Shown here piece by piece: positions 12,240 to 25,620 of a stretch of DNA of 64,000 nt. The position numbers were made by a program, and so were the translations under genes. How positions within the stretch are numbered: the first letter of the stretch is position 1; each line of letters opens with the position of its first letter. This DNA comes from Trochalopteron elliotii (lineage: Eukaryota; Chordata; Aves; Passeriformes; Leiothrichidae), in NCBI GenBank assembly GCA_024734555.1, contig JANPWX010000211.1, positions 698,389-762,388 on the forward strand, in the 5' to 3' direction. Below the pieces are notes generated by a model. That model was not told the origin of the DNA. It ran no database searches and saw nothing but the letters and a program-made list of their open reading frames with translations.

Positions 12240-15200
12240 CTCTCTGGGAATCAGGGCACTCTGCAAACCAAATGCTGCAGCTCAGGTGGCTGCATGCCCT
12301 AGTCTGAACAGATACTTAACATAAATGACTTAAAATGCTGATTTCAATCAATTGATACTTGCAGAACTTGAAATTATGGCTTTAAATTATTTTGAAGTTT
12401 TGCAAAAAGACTAATTAAGAAACTGATGGGCTGGCAAATCACGTCCAACTGTTGCAAAGAACTAACTTCTGTTTCATCCTGCAGCTGATGATGAGGTGCC
12501 TCCAGAAAGCTTTTAAGCTGCTACAGAAGTAAAAAATTTCGGTCTTCAATCATCCTTTTGTGGCTTCTCCAGGTTGCAGCTTCCTGGTGCCAGAAGCAGA
12601 ATGACACCCAAGTTCCCTGAGCACAGACAGTTGGTGTCTGGAAGCAACACAGCTGCATTTATTTTGTCATTGTGCTGCCAGACTGACTTGGTCAGGTCAG
12701 TACAAGCTGAGAGATCCCTGAACTGCAGGCAAGTGTCACTGACCTCTCCTCTCTCCATCACATCCTCCCTGGATGTTCTCACAACCTCAGCTACATGTGT
12801 TTTCAATAATCTGTCCTATCTGGGTTATAAACTTTCCCTTTTACCACCTGGAATAATCAAAAGCTGACAATATTCAGAATTGAGGCCCTTATCCTACAAG
12901 TGTTAAAAAGCAAGTATTTCACTCCACTCCACACACACAAGTGTGTATGTTTCATAATAACACACAGTAACTGGGATAAAATTACAGGCATTAAAATGGC
13001 ATTAAATCTTCTGCTTTTAAAAATTATTACTTCAGTTTTACCTGGAAAAAGGAAAGTATATTTTGTAAACACTGAGGAAAACGTCATTGAACATATTTTT
13101 TGATTAAACTGTCACAATCTAAATGAAAATGTATTTTTAAGATAAGTTTTGACATCTAAGATAAATTTTCATACCCACTGTATTGATTTAGGAAATTCCT
13201 CAAGATCACAGAGTGCAGATCCTACAGCCTCCTTGGTGTATCCTGCCCTTCATGATCATATTGAGCATTTCAGGAAAGAATGCTGGCTCCAAAGTGAGCA
13301 GGGGCTGTTGGATGTGAGCTTTGCCTGAGAATCTGCCTTGTGGTCATGGCAATTATATTAATGAGGCTCCTGGCCTGTCTTTTATTAGGGACATGAAGAT
13401 TTTATGAGTCCAAACCCTCTTAGAAAAACTCATGCAGGTCAAATGAAACTCAGCTAGATGCTAGGAAAGTAATTGACTTGATTCAATCAGGACTCTACAA
13501 AGGTCTTTCTGAAAGGCTGAATTTTCATCAAAAATCCTGGATATCAGACACATTCACACGTGGATTTGTAGCCAATTAAATGATTTAAGACAAGATCTTG
13601 CAAATGGACTTTGCTGTTTGCACAGTATCACTAGTGAAGAATAACAGTTCCAGCCCTTTTGTTAAACATCTGCTGTGTTGGAACACAACAGAGAGTTGGA
13701 AAACAACACTGTGATGAGAATATTTGGAAGAGGAGGCAGTGTTTGTTTTTCTGGGAATCCCTTGAATGTTTGAACTTCAGTCCCATTATGGTCTCAGTCT
13801 CACGGATAAGTATTATGAAGAACAGATACTTTGGAATGAATGTTAGTTAATTCATGCCCATTTATCAAACCCATATGTATACAACCATCTCCTATTGAGC
13901 TACTGTAAGTACTTAAGTCTCCCTCAAGTAAGCTGCATGTACAGTTTGCAGTGAATCATTTAGAGGAAGAAGAGCCCTGAGTTCACTGTACCAGGACACA
14001 CTGATTTATCTTCATTTTTGCTTTAGCTTGTGTCAAATTATATATAAGTTTGTATTGAATTTTATTTTATAAATATAAGCTTGCATTTGATTTTGAGAAT
14101 GCAAACGACCTCTTGGGATCTGATGGAAGTACTCTTTGAATTAAGCACATTCTGGTTTTTCAGGACCCTGGGAACCTCCTGTCACTGCTTTTAGCCCATG
14201 ACATCTTTACATACATGACGGATGTTTAGGGAATACATTTTTTTAATACCAAATTTCTGCACACAATTCAAAACAAATAAAAGCTTACACAATATTGGAT
14301 TGTTTAGATACTTCACCTGAGTTCATTACTCTACATAAATCACAGGTCTTCAAACAATGACTAGAGATTAAATCCAAGGCTTTCTACAGATAAGCCTCCT
14401 CTGAAGCCACTTCTCTATTACAAAAGCTGGAATTAATTTCAATAGTATCTACTTTAATCATAATTCATACCTGTCACTAAGCTCTCCAGTATTTAGCAAA
14501 GGTGATTTTGACTAAGATAATTTCCTTTTTCTTACATCTTTTTCTTACAAAAAGCACCCACCATGCTTCCTGCCTGAAGCAATTCTTGAGTCTCACTGAC
14601 AATGTCTCTGTGCTCTCCCAGTTCCTCAATGACTTCCCATGAAAATATTCCTTTAAAACTTTAAGTCAGTTATTTCAAGGAGGGAGGGGGGCTGGGGTCT
14701 TGCTGCCACCACTTCAGATGACAGCAGACTGTGACAGTGACCAGCAGGGCTGAGGGACAGAGGACAAACTGCTGGTGAACCACTGCAGGCAGCCTCCAGT
14801 TGAAGATTCAGTCCCTGTCTCTCAACACTGATGCTACAGCACAACTGTCCCTTTTTTTATTATTTTTTTCCTCCCTCCTCAATTGCTGTTTATCTGGTCT
14901 GTGTTTGTACATGAAAACCAGAAGAGCTCAGCCTAACATTTTAAAAGGTACCAGGGACAGGTCTCTGATGCTGAGCCCATGGAATTCCTGCCCGCTCAGC
15001 TGCCAAGCACACGGCCAAACAGCCAGAGGGAGAAATGTGCAAAGTCATTTCAAAAAGGTTTCAACATCAACACCTTACCATAAGGAATCAAGCACTGCAT
15101 CATCTCCACAAGGAGACACAATGAATTTGATTTTCTGTGACGTAGGTCTGCATTTGTATCCTCAACAGCATAAACACAGGTATGCATTGATTTAAAATGT

Positions 15201-15865
15201 GTTTCAGTCTCATTTCTAATAAATACTGAGACCAAATTACTCACCCCCAGCCTTATCTTAACCTGAACTAGCCAGGGGAGTTTGCAATCCATTCTGCTAA
15301 ACAACACAGATCCAGGGCTCTTAAATTTCCAACACAGAGCATTTACATCACAAAGCTGGAATACGTGTGATGATGTGGAAGATCATGAAGTCTGATGTTG
15401 TATGAACGATTCCTCCAGTAACTGAACAGTGTCAAAAGACACCACGAGTTCCTGGAAGTTAAAAAGGGTTAAGCCAATTGCAGATTATTTCAAAGAACTC
15501 ACTCGGTGTGACTCAGATTATAAAAGGACTGGTTGTTGGCCATTACATGCATATCTCACTGTAATTTCTTTAACTCTCACACCATTTCATTCTTTGCATT
15601 ACCTTTGCAAACACAGCCCTGTTTCTGAATTAAAATTGTTGCCATTCTTTACAAGGAGCTCAGCAGAGGTCAACAGATCTACATAAAGTCCCACACAGGA
15701 TCTAAGTTACTGTCACAGGACAAAATACAACATTTTGCATCTTTACTTCCCGCATATGAGAGCATAAATAAACCCTGAAAAACAACCTGGAACTCTTCAT
15801 TAATTACACATATCCAGCAAGCACAAAGTCACTCTGGGGATTTTTTTTCATTACAGCACACAGAG
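12240..15865. other. unique non-coding sequence
   Basis: No gene or transposon is recognised. Stops are dense. The part from about 13100 to 14650 is AT-rich with few repeats and could include conserved non-coding sequence, but I see no specific motif cluster. Confidence 0.5.
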
Positions 15866-15873
15866 ATACTTAC

Positions 15874-15923
15874 TGTACCTCCTCCATGCCAGGGCTTCCC
15901 ACTCCAGGTGGTGCTCCTGTTTC
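15874..15923 (-). other. candidate 50-nt minus-strand exon
   Basis: On the minus strand, a tract ending GCCCTTTCAG is followed by 50 bases and then ACA|GTAAGTAT, a near-consensus donor. All three frames are open (one reads KQEHHLEWEALAW), which in 50 bases is uninformative. Another near-perfect donor (GAG|GTGAGTACC) lies 27 bases upstream in the minus direction, its exon side ending at 15950. A third (CAG|GTGAGTGAT) ends at 16172. It could be an alternative untranslated exon of a minus-strand gene, or chance. Confidence 0.2.
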
Positions 15924-16179
15924 CTGAAAGGGCAATGCCAGGTACTCACCTCCTGTTCTCTTTTACAACACTATGCCAATGTGTCAAGCTTCACTCCAAA
16001 ATCTCAGAGGCATGCACTGTATCCAATAAATTAAAGCTATTTCACCAAAATTGGAAGAAAACAATAAACATTAAGATTTAGTTTTTACACATTTGTTTCT
16101 GTTTACACGGGACATTAAAGGAATTGCTTTGACAAATTTATCAAAACGTGTATATTTCACATATCACTCACCTGAGGAA

Positions 16180-18135
16180 CAGACTCCAACTTGGTAACAC
16201 AAAAGCTACCTTTCTCCCAAATATATTTCAACAAAAAAGCTTTCTCTTTGGTCACAAGCACCAACAACATTAATTGGCCATTTTAATAGTAAATGTCAAG
16301 TATGGGAACATATTATATCAGATATTCCAATTTAAACCTTCTGAAGAGAAACAACAAGGTCAGGCTTCCCTAGTGATGTGAAAGATTCTGGTGGCTATCA
16401 AAACACCCAAATACTGCAAACACTCAAATATTAAGTACATGCCACTGAATTAACTAGGATTAGTAATGCTAAATTTGTTTACATTTGTTTGAACACTACA
16501 GCATGGTTCATAACTCACTTATTCCAGAGGAGCATGTTTAAGAAATAAACATAATTTAATCATCCATCCTCTTCATGACTAGAAAAATACTCCCTCCCCA
16601 CATTTCTATGTGTGGGGGGTGTCCCCTCATTTTCACAAAGAAAGAGATGAACTATTTCCACTGTACATTTTTGGGGATTTCAGGGAACATTTACACATCT
16701 TCCTATGACAGGGCTGTAGGTGATAGAGCAAGATTCAATTGTGAACAAAAAACGCTCTTCACAATTTCACAAATACAAAATTGGGGTTTGGAAGACCTAC
16801 CTGTGGGGACAAACAACAATACAATACAAAATACAATGCTGCAGGAAAAAGCCCTTCTTGTTCCACGACTTAAACCACTTTATGAAGGTTTGCCCTTAAT
16901 GCAACTACAGGACTATTACTACAACTTCTGCAGGAAGAACTCAAAGTTACAGCCACAGATGTGACAATACACAAAGGAGCAGATTTCTGGTCACTAGGAC
17001 ACACCTCTAGCACCCAAAAGCAGTCAAACAATCTCTTCCAAAAGAAAAAGAAGATCATTTTACTTTTCTTACCCACTGGAATATGAATTTGGAATAACTG
17101 AACACAAAACACTCACCAATTAAAAAGTCAATCTACTTTTTGCAAAAAACTGAAAGAAAACACTAATTATTCATATAACTCATAACTCCCTTACACTGTT
17201 CTGAAAACAAAGCAGTATCTGACACTCAATATACTCAGAACTGCTCTCACACCAATACACACACCCTTGTCTGAAATTACAGAACACTGGCAGTTCTCTC
17301 AACTAGGATACGTCTTGTGGGGGACAAATTACTTGAAACCCAACCTTATGGAGAAGTGAAAATGTGAACTTTGACCCCTTTTTTCAGTGTAGCTGCAAGC
17401 CCTGATGCCTGCAGTGTACCATGAATGCTCTCTCAGAATCCTGCTCTGTGGAGCAATAAAGAGCTCCAACTGCATAATTACCAAGCCAATCTCCCATCTT
17501 AGGCTTTATCCCCTGGGTTGGAAGTTTCTGATTGATATGAAAGCCCACTCTCCAAGGCAGGAAGAGCAGGCTCTGTATGAGTGAACTAGATAGAAAATAC
17601 ATGAACTCCATTAGTGGTGGGGTCAGCTTCTATATCAATCTAGAGCCATTTTCATCTTTTTCTATATATATGTATATATTTATTTTTAAAAACCTATTTA
17701 TCCTTCAAAGGCTACAAGAGTTATCACACAGCATACATCTTCTTTGTAAAATCTCTGCACTTGAGTAGCAGTCTATGGGACTTGGTCACAGACCATGATT
17801 TTCAACAACTTTCCAAATGCACCCATTCAACAGCCAGCAATCTCTAGTGACAGATGCTTCTGCCCTGACCCTGCTTTCATGTGAAGGGGCAAGAACCACA
17901 AGTTATTTTCATCAGAGTCTTCATGAATTTCTTTACATATATTTGCTAACCCATAATTCTATAAGGCCAAAAGTCCAGCTTGCTCTTCCAAAACGTTCAA
18001 AGTTTATCAAGGAAAGGCTGCTGAAGGAACTCTCTCCTGTTCTTCAGCAAGGCAGCCACACCTTCCTGCTGGGAAGAAGGGTAATGCATGGCTTTAGCAT
18101 CTGCATGTGTACCTGGAGCTTGGAACACCCCACAA
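16180..18135. other. unique non-coding sequence
   Basis: No gene is supported. The minus-strand frame leading into the donor at 16172 is open for about 36 codons back from that site, but no good acceptor bounds it. The plus-strand frame at 16575-16964 (129 codons) resembles nothing I know. A short TA-rich tract lies near 17660-17690. Confidence 0.5.
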
Positions 18136-18137
18136 CT

Positions 18138-18495
18138 ATGCAATTGTTTAGGCTGGAAATGACCTTTAAGACCATCAGGTCCAACCACTAACCCAGCACT
18201 GCCAACTCCACCATTGAACAATGTCCCCAAGTGCCACATCCATGGCTTCTAAACCCCTCCACAGGTGGGGACTCCACTGCCCTGGGCAGCCTGTTCCAGT
18301 GCTTGGCCACGAATAGATGTTTCCTAATATCCAATCCAAGCCTCCTCTGGCACAACCTGAGGCCAATTCTTCTTGTTCCTTGGGAGAAGAGACTGATCCC
18401 CATCTCAGGACATGATCACTGGCCTCCTCTCAGGGAGCTGTTCCTGGTGCTCCAGACCCTCCCCCAGCTCCCTTCCCTTGTCTGGACACTGTGTT
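18138..18495 (-). mobile_element. CR1 LINE 3' fragment
   Basis: Read on the minus strand this matches the avian CR1 LINE 3' region as I know it. In order it has a GGAACAGGCTGCCCAGGGC block, a TGTGGCACTTGGGGACA block, a GGTTGGACCTGATGGTCTTA block, and a decayed terminal repeat near 18138-18150. The copy is 5'-truncated, as nearly all CR1 insertions are, and keeps none of the reverse transcriptase. It is well preserved, so moderately young. It is the only one of the five CR1 copies on the minus strand. Confidence 0.95.
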
Positions 18496-18499
18496 CTTA

Positions 18500-20330
18500 A
18501 GATTATTGTTCTGATCAGAAAAGCACTCAACTGGCCATCCCAAGAAACTTACAGCACAGTACTGAAGTCTTAATTTCAGTAAAAATCATGTGAATGGCTC
18601 GTTACTTTTCAGTTTTGTTGCTTTGAGTGATTCACTGCATAAAGTAAATGATGTGTAAAGTGGAGAACAGTTCAATTTCTATAGGCTATTAAAAGAGAAA
18701 TATGGGAGGTTGGGAGCAGGGAAAATGGTCATGCTGCAGGGGAGTGCTGGTCCATTTAGAACCACTGCACGCATCTGAGTTTTACAGAAAACAAGAAAAA
18801 TTATACTTAAAAATGAACTCTCTTTTTAAAAACAGTATTGCCCATGATAAATCATCCTCTGCAAGATACACAGAATACAGAATAATCCTTGAATCATCAC
18901 ATGCATTAGGCCGTACTGGCAGCTTGCAGCAATTACTGACACAATGTAACTTCTACTACAAAAAACCATTTTGAAAATCCCCTTTTTCCAGTATGGATGG
19001 CCCCTCCTTTTAGAGTCCTAGGATCCTATCAATAGGAGCACCTGATTTCTTTTTTCTGTATAGAAACTGCTAACTCTCTTAAAAGGAAGGCAAAAAAGCA
19101 AGATCCACAAAAAGCAACTCTGCAGTACAGATTTTATGATATTATCAATATGCAAATTAAAGTCAAGCAAAGATTTTCTTGTGACAAAGATTAATTAGCA
19201 AACCCTGGTTTGGTTTAGGGCATCTTGGCCTTGATGGATTAGCTCATCTGGTACCTCTGGGCTGCACTACACTGCTTGTCCCAAACAAGATCCTGACAGT
19301 ATTCTCTCCTCCATGTGCACAGAAATACCTTTTGAGGATGAAATTAAATTATGTCACTTGAAATCAAGGTGGAGTACTCACTAGGCTACTACTTAAGCTG
19401 CTCCTATTAAAAGAGAAGAGCTTAAATCCTTTAGGCTCCTATCAAAATCCCAAGCTGCAGAAGTCAGCACCTTTCCTGCAAAACCCCCTTGGCCAGGAAG
19501 CTCTGACTCTTGAATAAGAAGTTTCTGAATGAGAGGAATGGGATTACTGCTGATTTCCTCTTCAGGGACATCATAACACACACATTTCTGAATCTTTCTG
19601 GCCTTTCTTTTTCCACTCCACAATTCTCTACATCTGCAATGGAAAAATCCTTCCTTCTACAAACTGCAATGTCCTCAATTCCCACAGAGTCCAAGGCCCT
19701 CTTTGCTCAGCAACTTTTTCCTCTTCTAAAAGATCTCAGCTACCACTGACTGTTCAGCTTCAAAAGCATAATTTCACCTATTTCCTCCAAGACTTCACTA
19801 AGGAGACCTGGGGTTTCCTCCTCTTTTCCTGCAGACTCGAAGTGTCCTGCAATCCTTCCTCTGTCCCAAAAGCCACCAGCCCATAGCCCTGCTGTGAACA
19901 GCCACTTGCAGGTGAAGTAAATCTGGAGTGTTCCATGTGATTCTAAATGCACTCCCAACACTCTGCACACACAATTGAAAACACACAGCCAGAAACTCCT
20001 CTACTGCTGGAAATGTTTCACTACCATGGAATGTGACCTGGAAGACCTACACTAAAGATGCACATCCCTGACACGGCAGGAAAACCTGGGAGAGGTAAAG
20101 CTCTAAAAACACTCCCCTGAGCATTTCTGAGCAGATTTCTTCTGAGCATTCCTCAGATGACCTTGTCACCTTTATTTCAAGACATCCCACAGGAAAACAG
20201 TGTGAAACCCGACTCTGTCCACTGCTATGCAATAACTTTATCCAGTTTAGAGGAGAACACATTTTAACTGAAAATTGGGACTGCAGTAGACACCAACAGG
20301 AACAGACATGGCACTAAATCCTGTTCTGAG
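18500..20330. other. unique non-coding sequence
   Basis: No gene or further transposon is recognised between the CR1 copy and the 20.3 kb exon candidate. Open frames of 60-90 codons occur on both strands without recognisable content. Confidence 0.5.
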
Positions 20331-20337
20331 GTCTTAC

Positions 20338-20414
20338 CTTGTGCTTCTAATTCTGCCTTCAAGAGTCAGTGTGTGTGCAGAATCAGAGCCCACAGGAACA
20401 GCACAAGGTCTCTG
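20338..20414 (-). other. candidate 77-nt minus-strand exon
   Basis: On the minus strand, a pyrimidine-leaning tract ending TTTAATTCTGTCAG precedes 77 bases that end in CAAG|GTAAGACC, close to the donor consensus. Only one frame is open throughout; it starts QRPCAVPVGSDS and ends EGRIRSTR, and the other two contain TGA. I do not recognise the peptide. The orientation agrees with the putative minus-strand gene at the right edge. The candidate is weak without expression or conservation data. Confidence 0.2.
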
Positions 20415-20568
20415 CTGACAGAATTAAATCATGGCCATAACACACATTTAAATACCTGTATTTAAAGCTCCAAAACTTAATAGTACTGTGATACTCATTG
20501 CTTTTTCACTGGCACCTAAACAGTTAAAATAGTTTTATTTGAAAATACACTTCAAAATTTATGAAAAC

Positions 20569-20583
20569 AAAAAAAAAAAAAAA
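20569..20583. repeat. poly-A run, 15 A
   Basis: An uninterrupted run of 15 A lies in A-rich surroundings. No upstream retrogene or SINE body was recognised, so it is treated as a simple repeat and not as a retroposon tail. Confidence 0.85.
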
Positions 20584-20589
20584 GAAAGG

Positions 20590-23500
20590 CATCACTTTCT
20601 TTTATTAGAAGATGTACTGAATGAAGAGAATATGTCAGAGGATACTAAAAAACCCAAAGAAATCATCAATAGGCAACATGAGTTACTGTACTGCCAAAAA
20701 CACTAAAACCAACCCAGTGCATTCAGTCACAGATTTATTGGTCTGGAAAGAATAAAGAGCCTCTCGAGCCAAGAGATGTTAGTGCATTAAAAACTGCACT
20801 GGAGCAAAACACTAGATATAATTTCACTAAGGGGAATCAACGAGGAGCACGGAATTTACGTGGGGTTTCTCTACCCAGAATACATGAAGTCAGCATCTGG
20901 CTTCTTTTATTAAAAGTAGCTTTTTTTTCACCTTTTTCTTTAAAATATTTTTGGAATAGCTCATTGTTGTGCCATATAGCCAAAATCATTTTATTCTGCT
21001 GGCAAACATGTTCAATATGGATTTAATACATAATATGACTAGGAAAGTAGTTATTAAATATTATTTTTCACCAGGAGATTCTGGTGCTTACAATGAGAAA
21101 CTATCTAAGGTTAGTTTGAGACATTGACAAGTGTATGAATGTTGATGTTTTGGGCTGGGTTTTCTTACTAACAAGGCACCAGGCACATGACTTTTGATAT
21201 CCCAACAGCAGCATTTTGATTTGAAAACACCATGAATGCAAAGTGCTGCTAATGCTGATCCAGGTGGGATTTTCAGCTCTATTTTTCTGGAATTGTAACA
21301 TTATCAACAGGAGTCTTTTGACTGCAGGTATAACTGCAAAGCACACGGGTTCTGTTCCAGGGTAAAACAGATCCTTTTAGCCAGAGATGCTGAAGAACAT
21401 TCACAGAGTTAAGATTCAGTCTGGCTCTGACTTGAATCAAGTTGATGAATTGTAAATAGAAACACTCTAATCCCACACAGGGACAGCAGGGAAGCCCCAG
21501 AGCCCCTCTGAGGTGCTGAATGGGTTCTTTTAGAAAGGAATGCCACACTTCAAGAATGCTGATTGAAAAAGATTTCATTTTCCATAAAAAAAAAAATAGG
21601 AGGAGGGCTTTTTCTTTTTTTTAAATTCTCCCTAGCACCAGCCAAAGACACGCACACAGAGTTTTGATGAATTCTGTTCCTCCATTTATAAGCAATGGTG
21701 TCCACATTACACAATGTTAATGTGCCTTATCACAGCCTGTTTTTCCAGCTATTTAACAAATCACACAAGGTCATTGCTCAGACCTGAAAAGTAAAGATGT
21801 TGCATGTGGAAACCTCCTGGTGTAAATGAATTAAAATCACAAGGCACACTCTTTTTGGTCAACAGATTATATGGGTTCAGATTTGCTGGTGTCAGAATTA
21901 TTACCTACATTTTCAAAACAGATTTTAAGCAGAATGTAAGTGATTCTCAACTTTTTTTCTTTTTATTCTTCAGGGCATGGTTTGGTGTGACCCTCCCATA
22001 CATATCAATTTGATCTATAATTTTATATTGACTGACCACTGTCATAACTCAGAATAATTTTGAAATAAATTCTGGGACTTGTTCTGAGTTGCGAGGTTTT
22101 AAAAAACAAAACAAAACCAACCATACAAGCTGAAGTTATCACATGGTTTTCTACTGTAAAGGATATTCACGCTACTTCTCTATAATTGCCACTTCTAAAA
22201 CATCACATTAAAAAGACACTAAAGATCCATGCTTTAATTAATACAATTTAACCCAACAAAATTAAATGGTTCTCAAAACAAAGTGGGATGAAAAATACTT
22301 AGAACTTTGTTCTACACAATATGCATATTTAAAAGATTAATTACTTTTTTTAAATTGAAGAGTAAAACACTTTAACAACAAAAACATCAAGATCCTCCTC
22401 CCTTTTGCAACAGAGTGCAACCAGAGATAAAACCAAAGATAGAATTTAAATTGAGTCCAAATTTGAAAACAAAAGGATGAACACATCCACAGCTCTCTAT
22501 GCTTGTAAGCTACACTGGAAACAAAAACAACCAACCAGAAATAGCATCCAAATGCTAACAAGAAAAAGCCTTTTCTCACTTACAATTCAACACAAATATT
22601 AAAACAGTTTCAGATAAAGTTCCATTTCCCACATCATGGATCAGTAACTGCATCAGTTTGAAATAGCAAGCCAAGATTAGAATGTGTCCAAATTACTCTA
22701 AAGGTCATCATAAAGGCTTAATTCCATTTTTATATCCAATTTTTTATTCAAACAAATTATCATGCATGTGAATCTGAGAAATCCAAAGGTTAGCATGTAA
22801 ACAGACTTGAGTTACTTCACTCAAGTGCCCTCAGGCTATTGAAACTCATATCCTGGCAGACCAATAAAACTTGTACAGAATCAAAATGCTTGATCTCCAG
22901 AACGCTGAGCTCTTTGGTCCCAAGCCAATAAAGAACCTAACCATGTGTCCATCTGTCTTTAGAGCATGTGAATCCAGGGCTGACCCTGACTTGTGCACTC
23001 AGTGAGCCACAACAAATGGCTGTGGAAGGAAGATGAGAATGAGGAGTTGTCCCGAGGCATCAAGAAAGTTATTTGAACAACAATACATTGAGTGTTGAGA
23101 TTCTTTTTCAGCCAAACTGGACTGTGCAGTTCAGCCCTCCTCGGCTGGATGGCCCCAAACATCTCAGGCTGATGTGCTGCAGACACTGAGTGCCACATTC
23201 TGCCCCAGCTGGGGCTGAGCTCAGCCCAGGATGACTCCAGCTGTGATGGCACTCCTGAAGGGTCACACAAAACACTGGACAAGTGTGTGGAAATGCTCTC
23301 AGGAGACTGAAAGCCAAAGGTGGCTGTGAGGAGACACCACAGAGAGGGGGTGGCCAACCAAGCCCACTCCCCACTCGTGGCATGTGCCTAGACAGCACTG
23401 CACGAAGCAGGAAAACAAAACATGACAGCTCACTGTGTTACTGCAAAGCTGGCCTTAAGGTGGCTGCTCTGCTGCATAAAATAAAAACAGATATTCAGTG

Positions 23501-23810
23501 AAGAAATGGAGCCTGTACAATCAGGAGTCAACAGGCAGGAGTTGTTTGCAATCATGCAGCTGCCTCTGAGGAAGGAATGTGCTGGGGGTCAAGATTTTCC
23601 CTTGTCTTTCTTTCTGTTAGGGAATTTTCTCCCACTTGTTCCTGAGACAATAATGACCACACTTAAAAGAGATAAAAGATGTAGCCACAGAGGATGGGGA
23701 GGAGTGCAGGTGGCTGCTACTCTCTTACCTGTGGGGTTTTCTCTTGGGAAGGGCAGAGATACTGAGACTTGCCTGGAGGGAGTGAGGGGCTGAGCTCAGC
23801 TCTTCTCACT
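20590..23810. other. unique non-coding, AT-rich
   Basis: Mostly AT-rich with dense stops. A GC-richer patch at about 23100-23400 opens overlapping frames of about 100-130 codons on the minus strand with no recognisable domain. No transposon was recognised before the LTR. Confidence 0.55.
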
Positions 23811-23815
23811 CTCAG

Positions 23816-24382
23816 TGTACTAGTTTGAAAGCAAACCAGTGAGAGTTTCCAAGCCAGAACTATGGTTTAATAGGAAAATTTAAAATTAAAATAAAAAGAG
23901 AGAACAATGGCTTAAACTGAGAGTCAGGATACAGCCTGGCACCCTGTTGGCTGGGGTGGTGGTAGCAGTCCCATCAAATGGTGGCTCTAATGCTGTTGGA
24001 GTGACAGATGTGGTTCTGTTGAAGCAGTGATCTGTAGAAGTGTCTGGTCTTCCTCTGAAGGTCCAGTGGTAGTTATGTAGCTCTTGTCCCCTGGGAATCC
24101 AGTAGGTAAGGGCTGGCTGTGGTGTTCCAAACCTCAGCCTATATCCAGGTAGGAATGCCTGGTTCCTCCCCCTGGGCAGAGCATCTCACAATGGGATGAT
24201 GTCATTTTATGAGCCATGCAGTGAGACTTGATGGCCCCTCAACAGAAGATATCCCCTCAGAGAGTTATCAGGGATGAGTCATGGAAGAGATAAAGAACAC
24301 TGCCCCACCTGCTTTTAACAGCTGATGAAGATGGTGATGGAATACAGGCTTTTGGTTACTTCTTACATTGTAACCTGTGACA
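23816..24382 (-). mobile_element. solo LTR of an endogenous retrovirus
   Basis: This segment of about 567 bases starts TGTCACAGG and ends CTAGTACA when read on the minus strand, so it has the TG...CA ends of a retroviral LTR. Near its minus-strand 3' end is an AT-rich tract followed by an ATTAAA-type polyadenylation signal, which fixes the orientation. A TATA-like CATAAAA lies in the first half. No gag, pol or env sequence flanks it, so it is a solo LTR left by recombination. Only a three-base match (CAG) flanks both ends, so a full target-site duplication is not evident. I think it is of the ERVL type common in songbirds; the family is uncertain. Confidence 0.8.
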
Positions 24383-25594
24383 CAGCATGGGAGAAGGATG
24401 GTCAAGCTGTTTCTTACTGCAGAGAGAATTCACTGCCTCCACCCGAGCTCAGCCCTGCACTGCTTCTCCTGCCCCAGGTGAGCCTTTGCTTGTGAAGAGC
24501 AGCCATCACACTGGGGCCTTATTAACCCCATCTGAGTGGAAGGGACCCTCACCACCTATTCAGGGGCCTCAGGGGAAACCCTGAACCCAGGACCCCAAAC
24601 AGCCCCACCTCCTGCAGGGCACATCTCCCTGGCTGCAGACATCTGTGCCAGGAGAAGGGGATTGCCTTCAGAAACTCATCTGGGGTTTACCACTTGGTAA
24701 TCTTTGGTCAGGACAAGCAGGCAGTGATGCTGATGCAGCAACAGCACATCCATTGTCCTCTCTCAGGAATGGACATGGAAAGACACTGCATTCTGTGAGC
24801 AGCCCCTTGCTGGGCCTGGGTGCAGATGTGTGGGGCTGCTCCCCAGCACTTCACACAGGGAAAGTGCTTGGACACCACACTAACAGAGGGAATTACCTCC
24901 ATCCTCTCCTCATCTACCAGCCTTCCTCACTGCAAGTGCACTCTAAGTCTTCAGAACTCTGAGGTACTGGATAACACAACTGGTTTTGCTATTTTAAGCA
25001 ATGCAGATTGGTGTATTCACATTTGACTGTGCTTCCACCCTGTCCAGCCTGTAATCTTACCACACAACTTTTTAAGCAACACGCAGTGCCAGAACAGCTC
25101 CACTCTGATTCCTGCTTAAACAGGGCCCTGTGCTGCACCACCAAACTCAGCACATGGTCTGGTGGCTCTTGAAATGACAGCACTCCCAAAAAGTGTGTCA
25201 CAGTGTGTGAGGGGAAGAGTGGGTGGGCTGGAAGGCTGCACTTTGCTTTTAGTATTTCAGTTTTATTGATCTTGAAATAAAAACTCACTAAAACTTGCTA
25301 TAAAGCCCATCAGTCATAAAATAAGATCAAAAGCAGACCTATAGAAAAGATGTCTGCTTGAGGAAAAGACCTTGATGATGGTTTCAGAAATACAAGAAAG
25401 CACATCCTTAAATAATGTTTATAGCCTCAAAACTGCTCTGTTCAGACAGATTATAAAATTAGATAAAACTATCTATTGCCTTGAGTGATGACAGGAAAAT
25501 GAACGTTTCATCCTCCACAGAACCAGGAATCTTCAGATAAGACTCGTCTCTGCCATCACAAGATAAATCACCATGGGTCTCATGCTGCTGTAAT

Positions 25595-25620
25595 TTACAC
25601 CAGTTACACCTGGTGTAACT
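25595..25620. promoter_or_regulatory. T-box-like palindrome with a third half-site
   Basis: AGTTACACCTGGTGTAACT (25602-25620) is a perfect palindrome of two nine-base arms around one central base. A further TTACACC half-site (25595-25601) lies immediately left, so TTACACCAG (25595-25603) can also pair with CTGGTGTAA (25610-25618). The halves resemble the T-box motif TCACACCT with one change, in the head-to-head arrangement these factors bind. Binding is inferred only. Confidence 0.45.
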
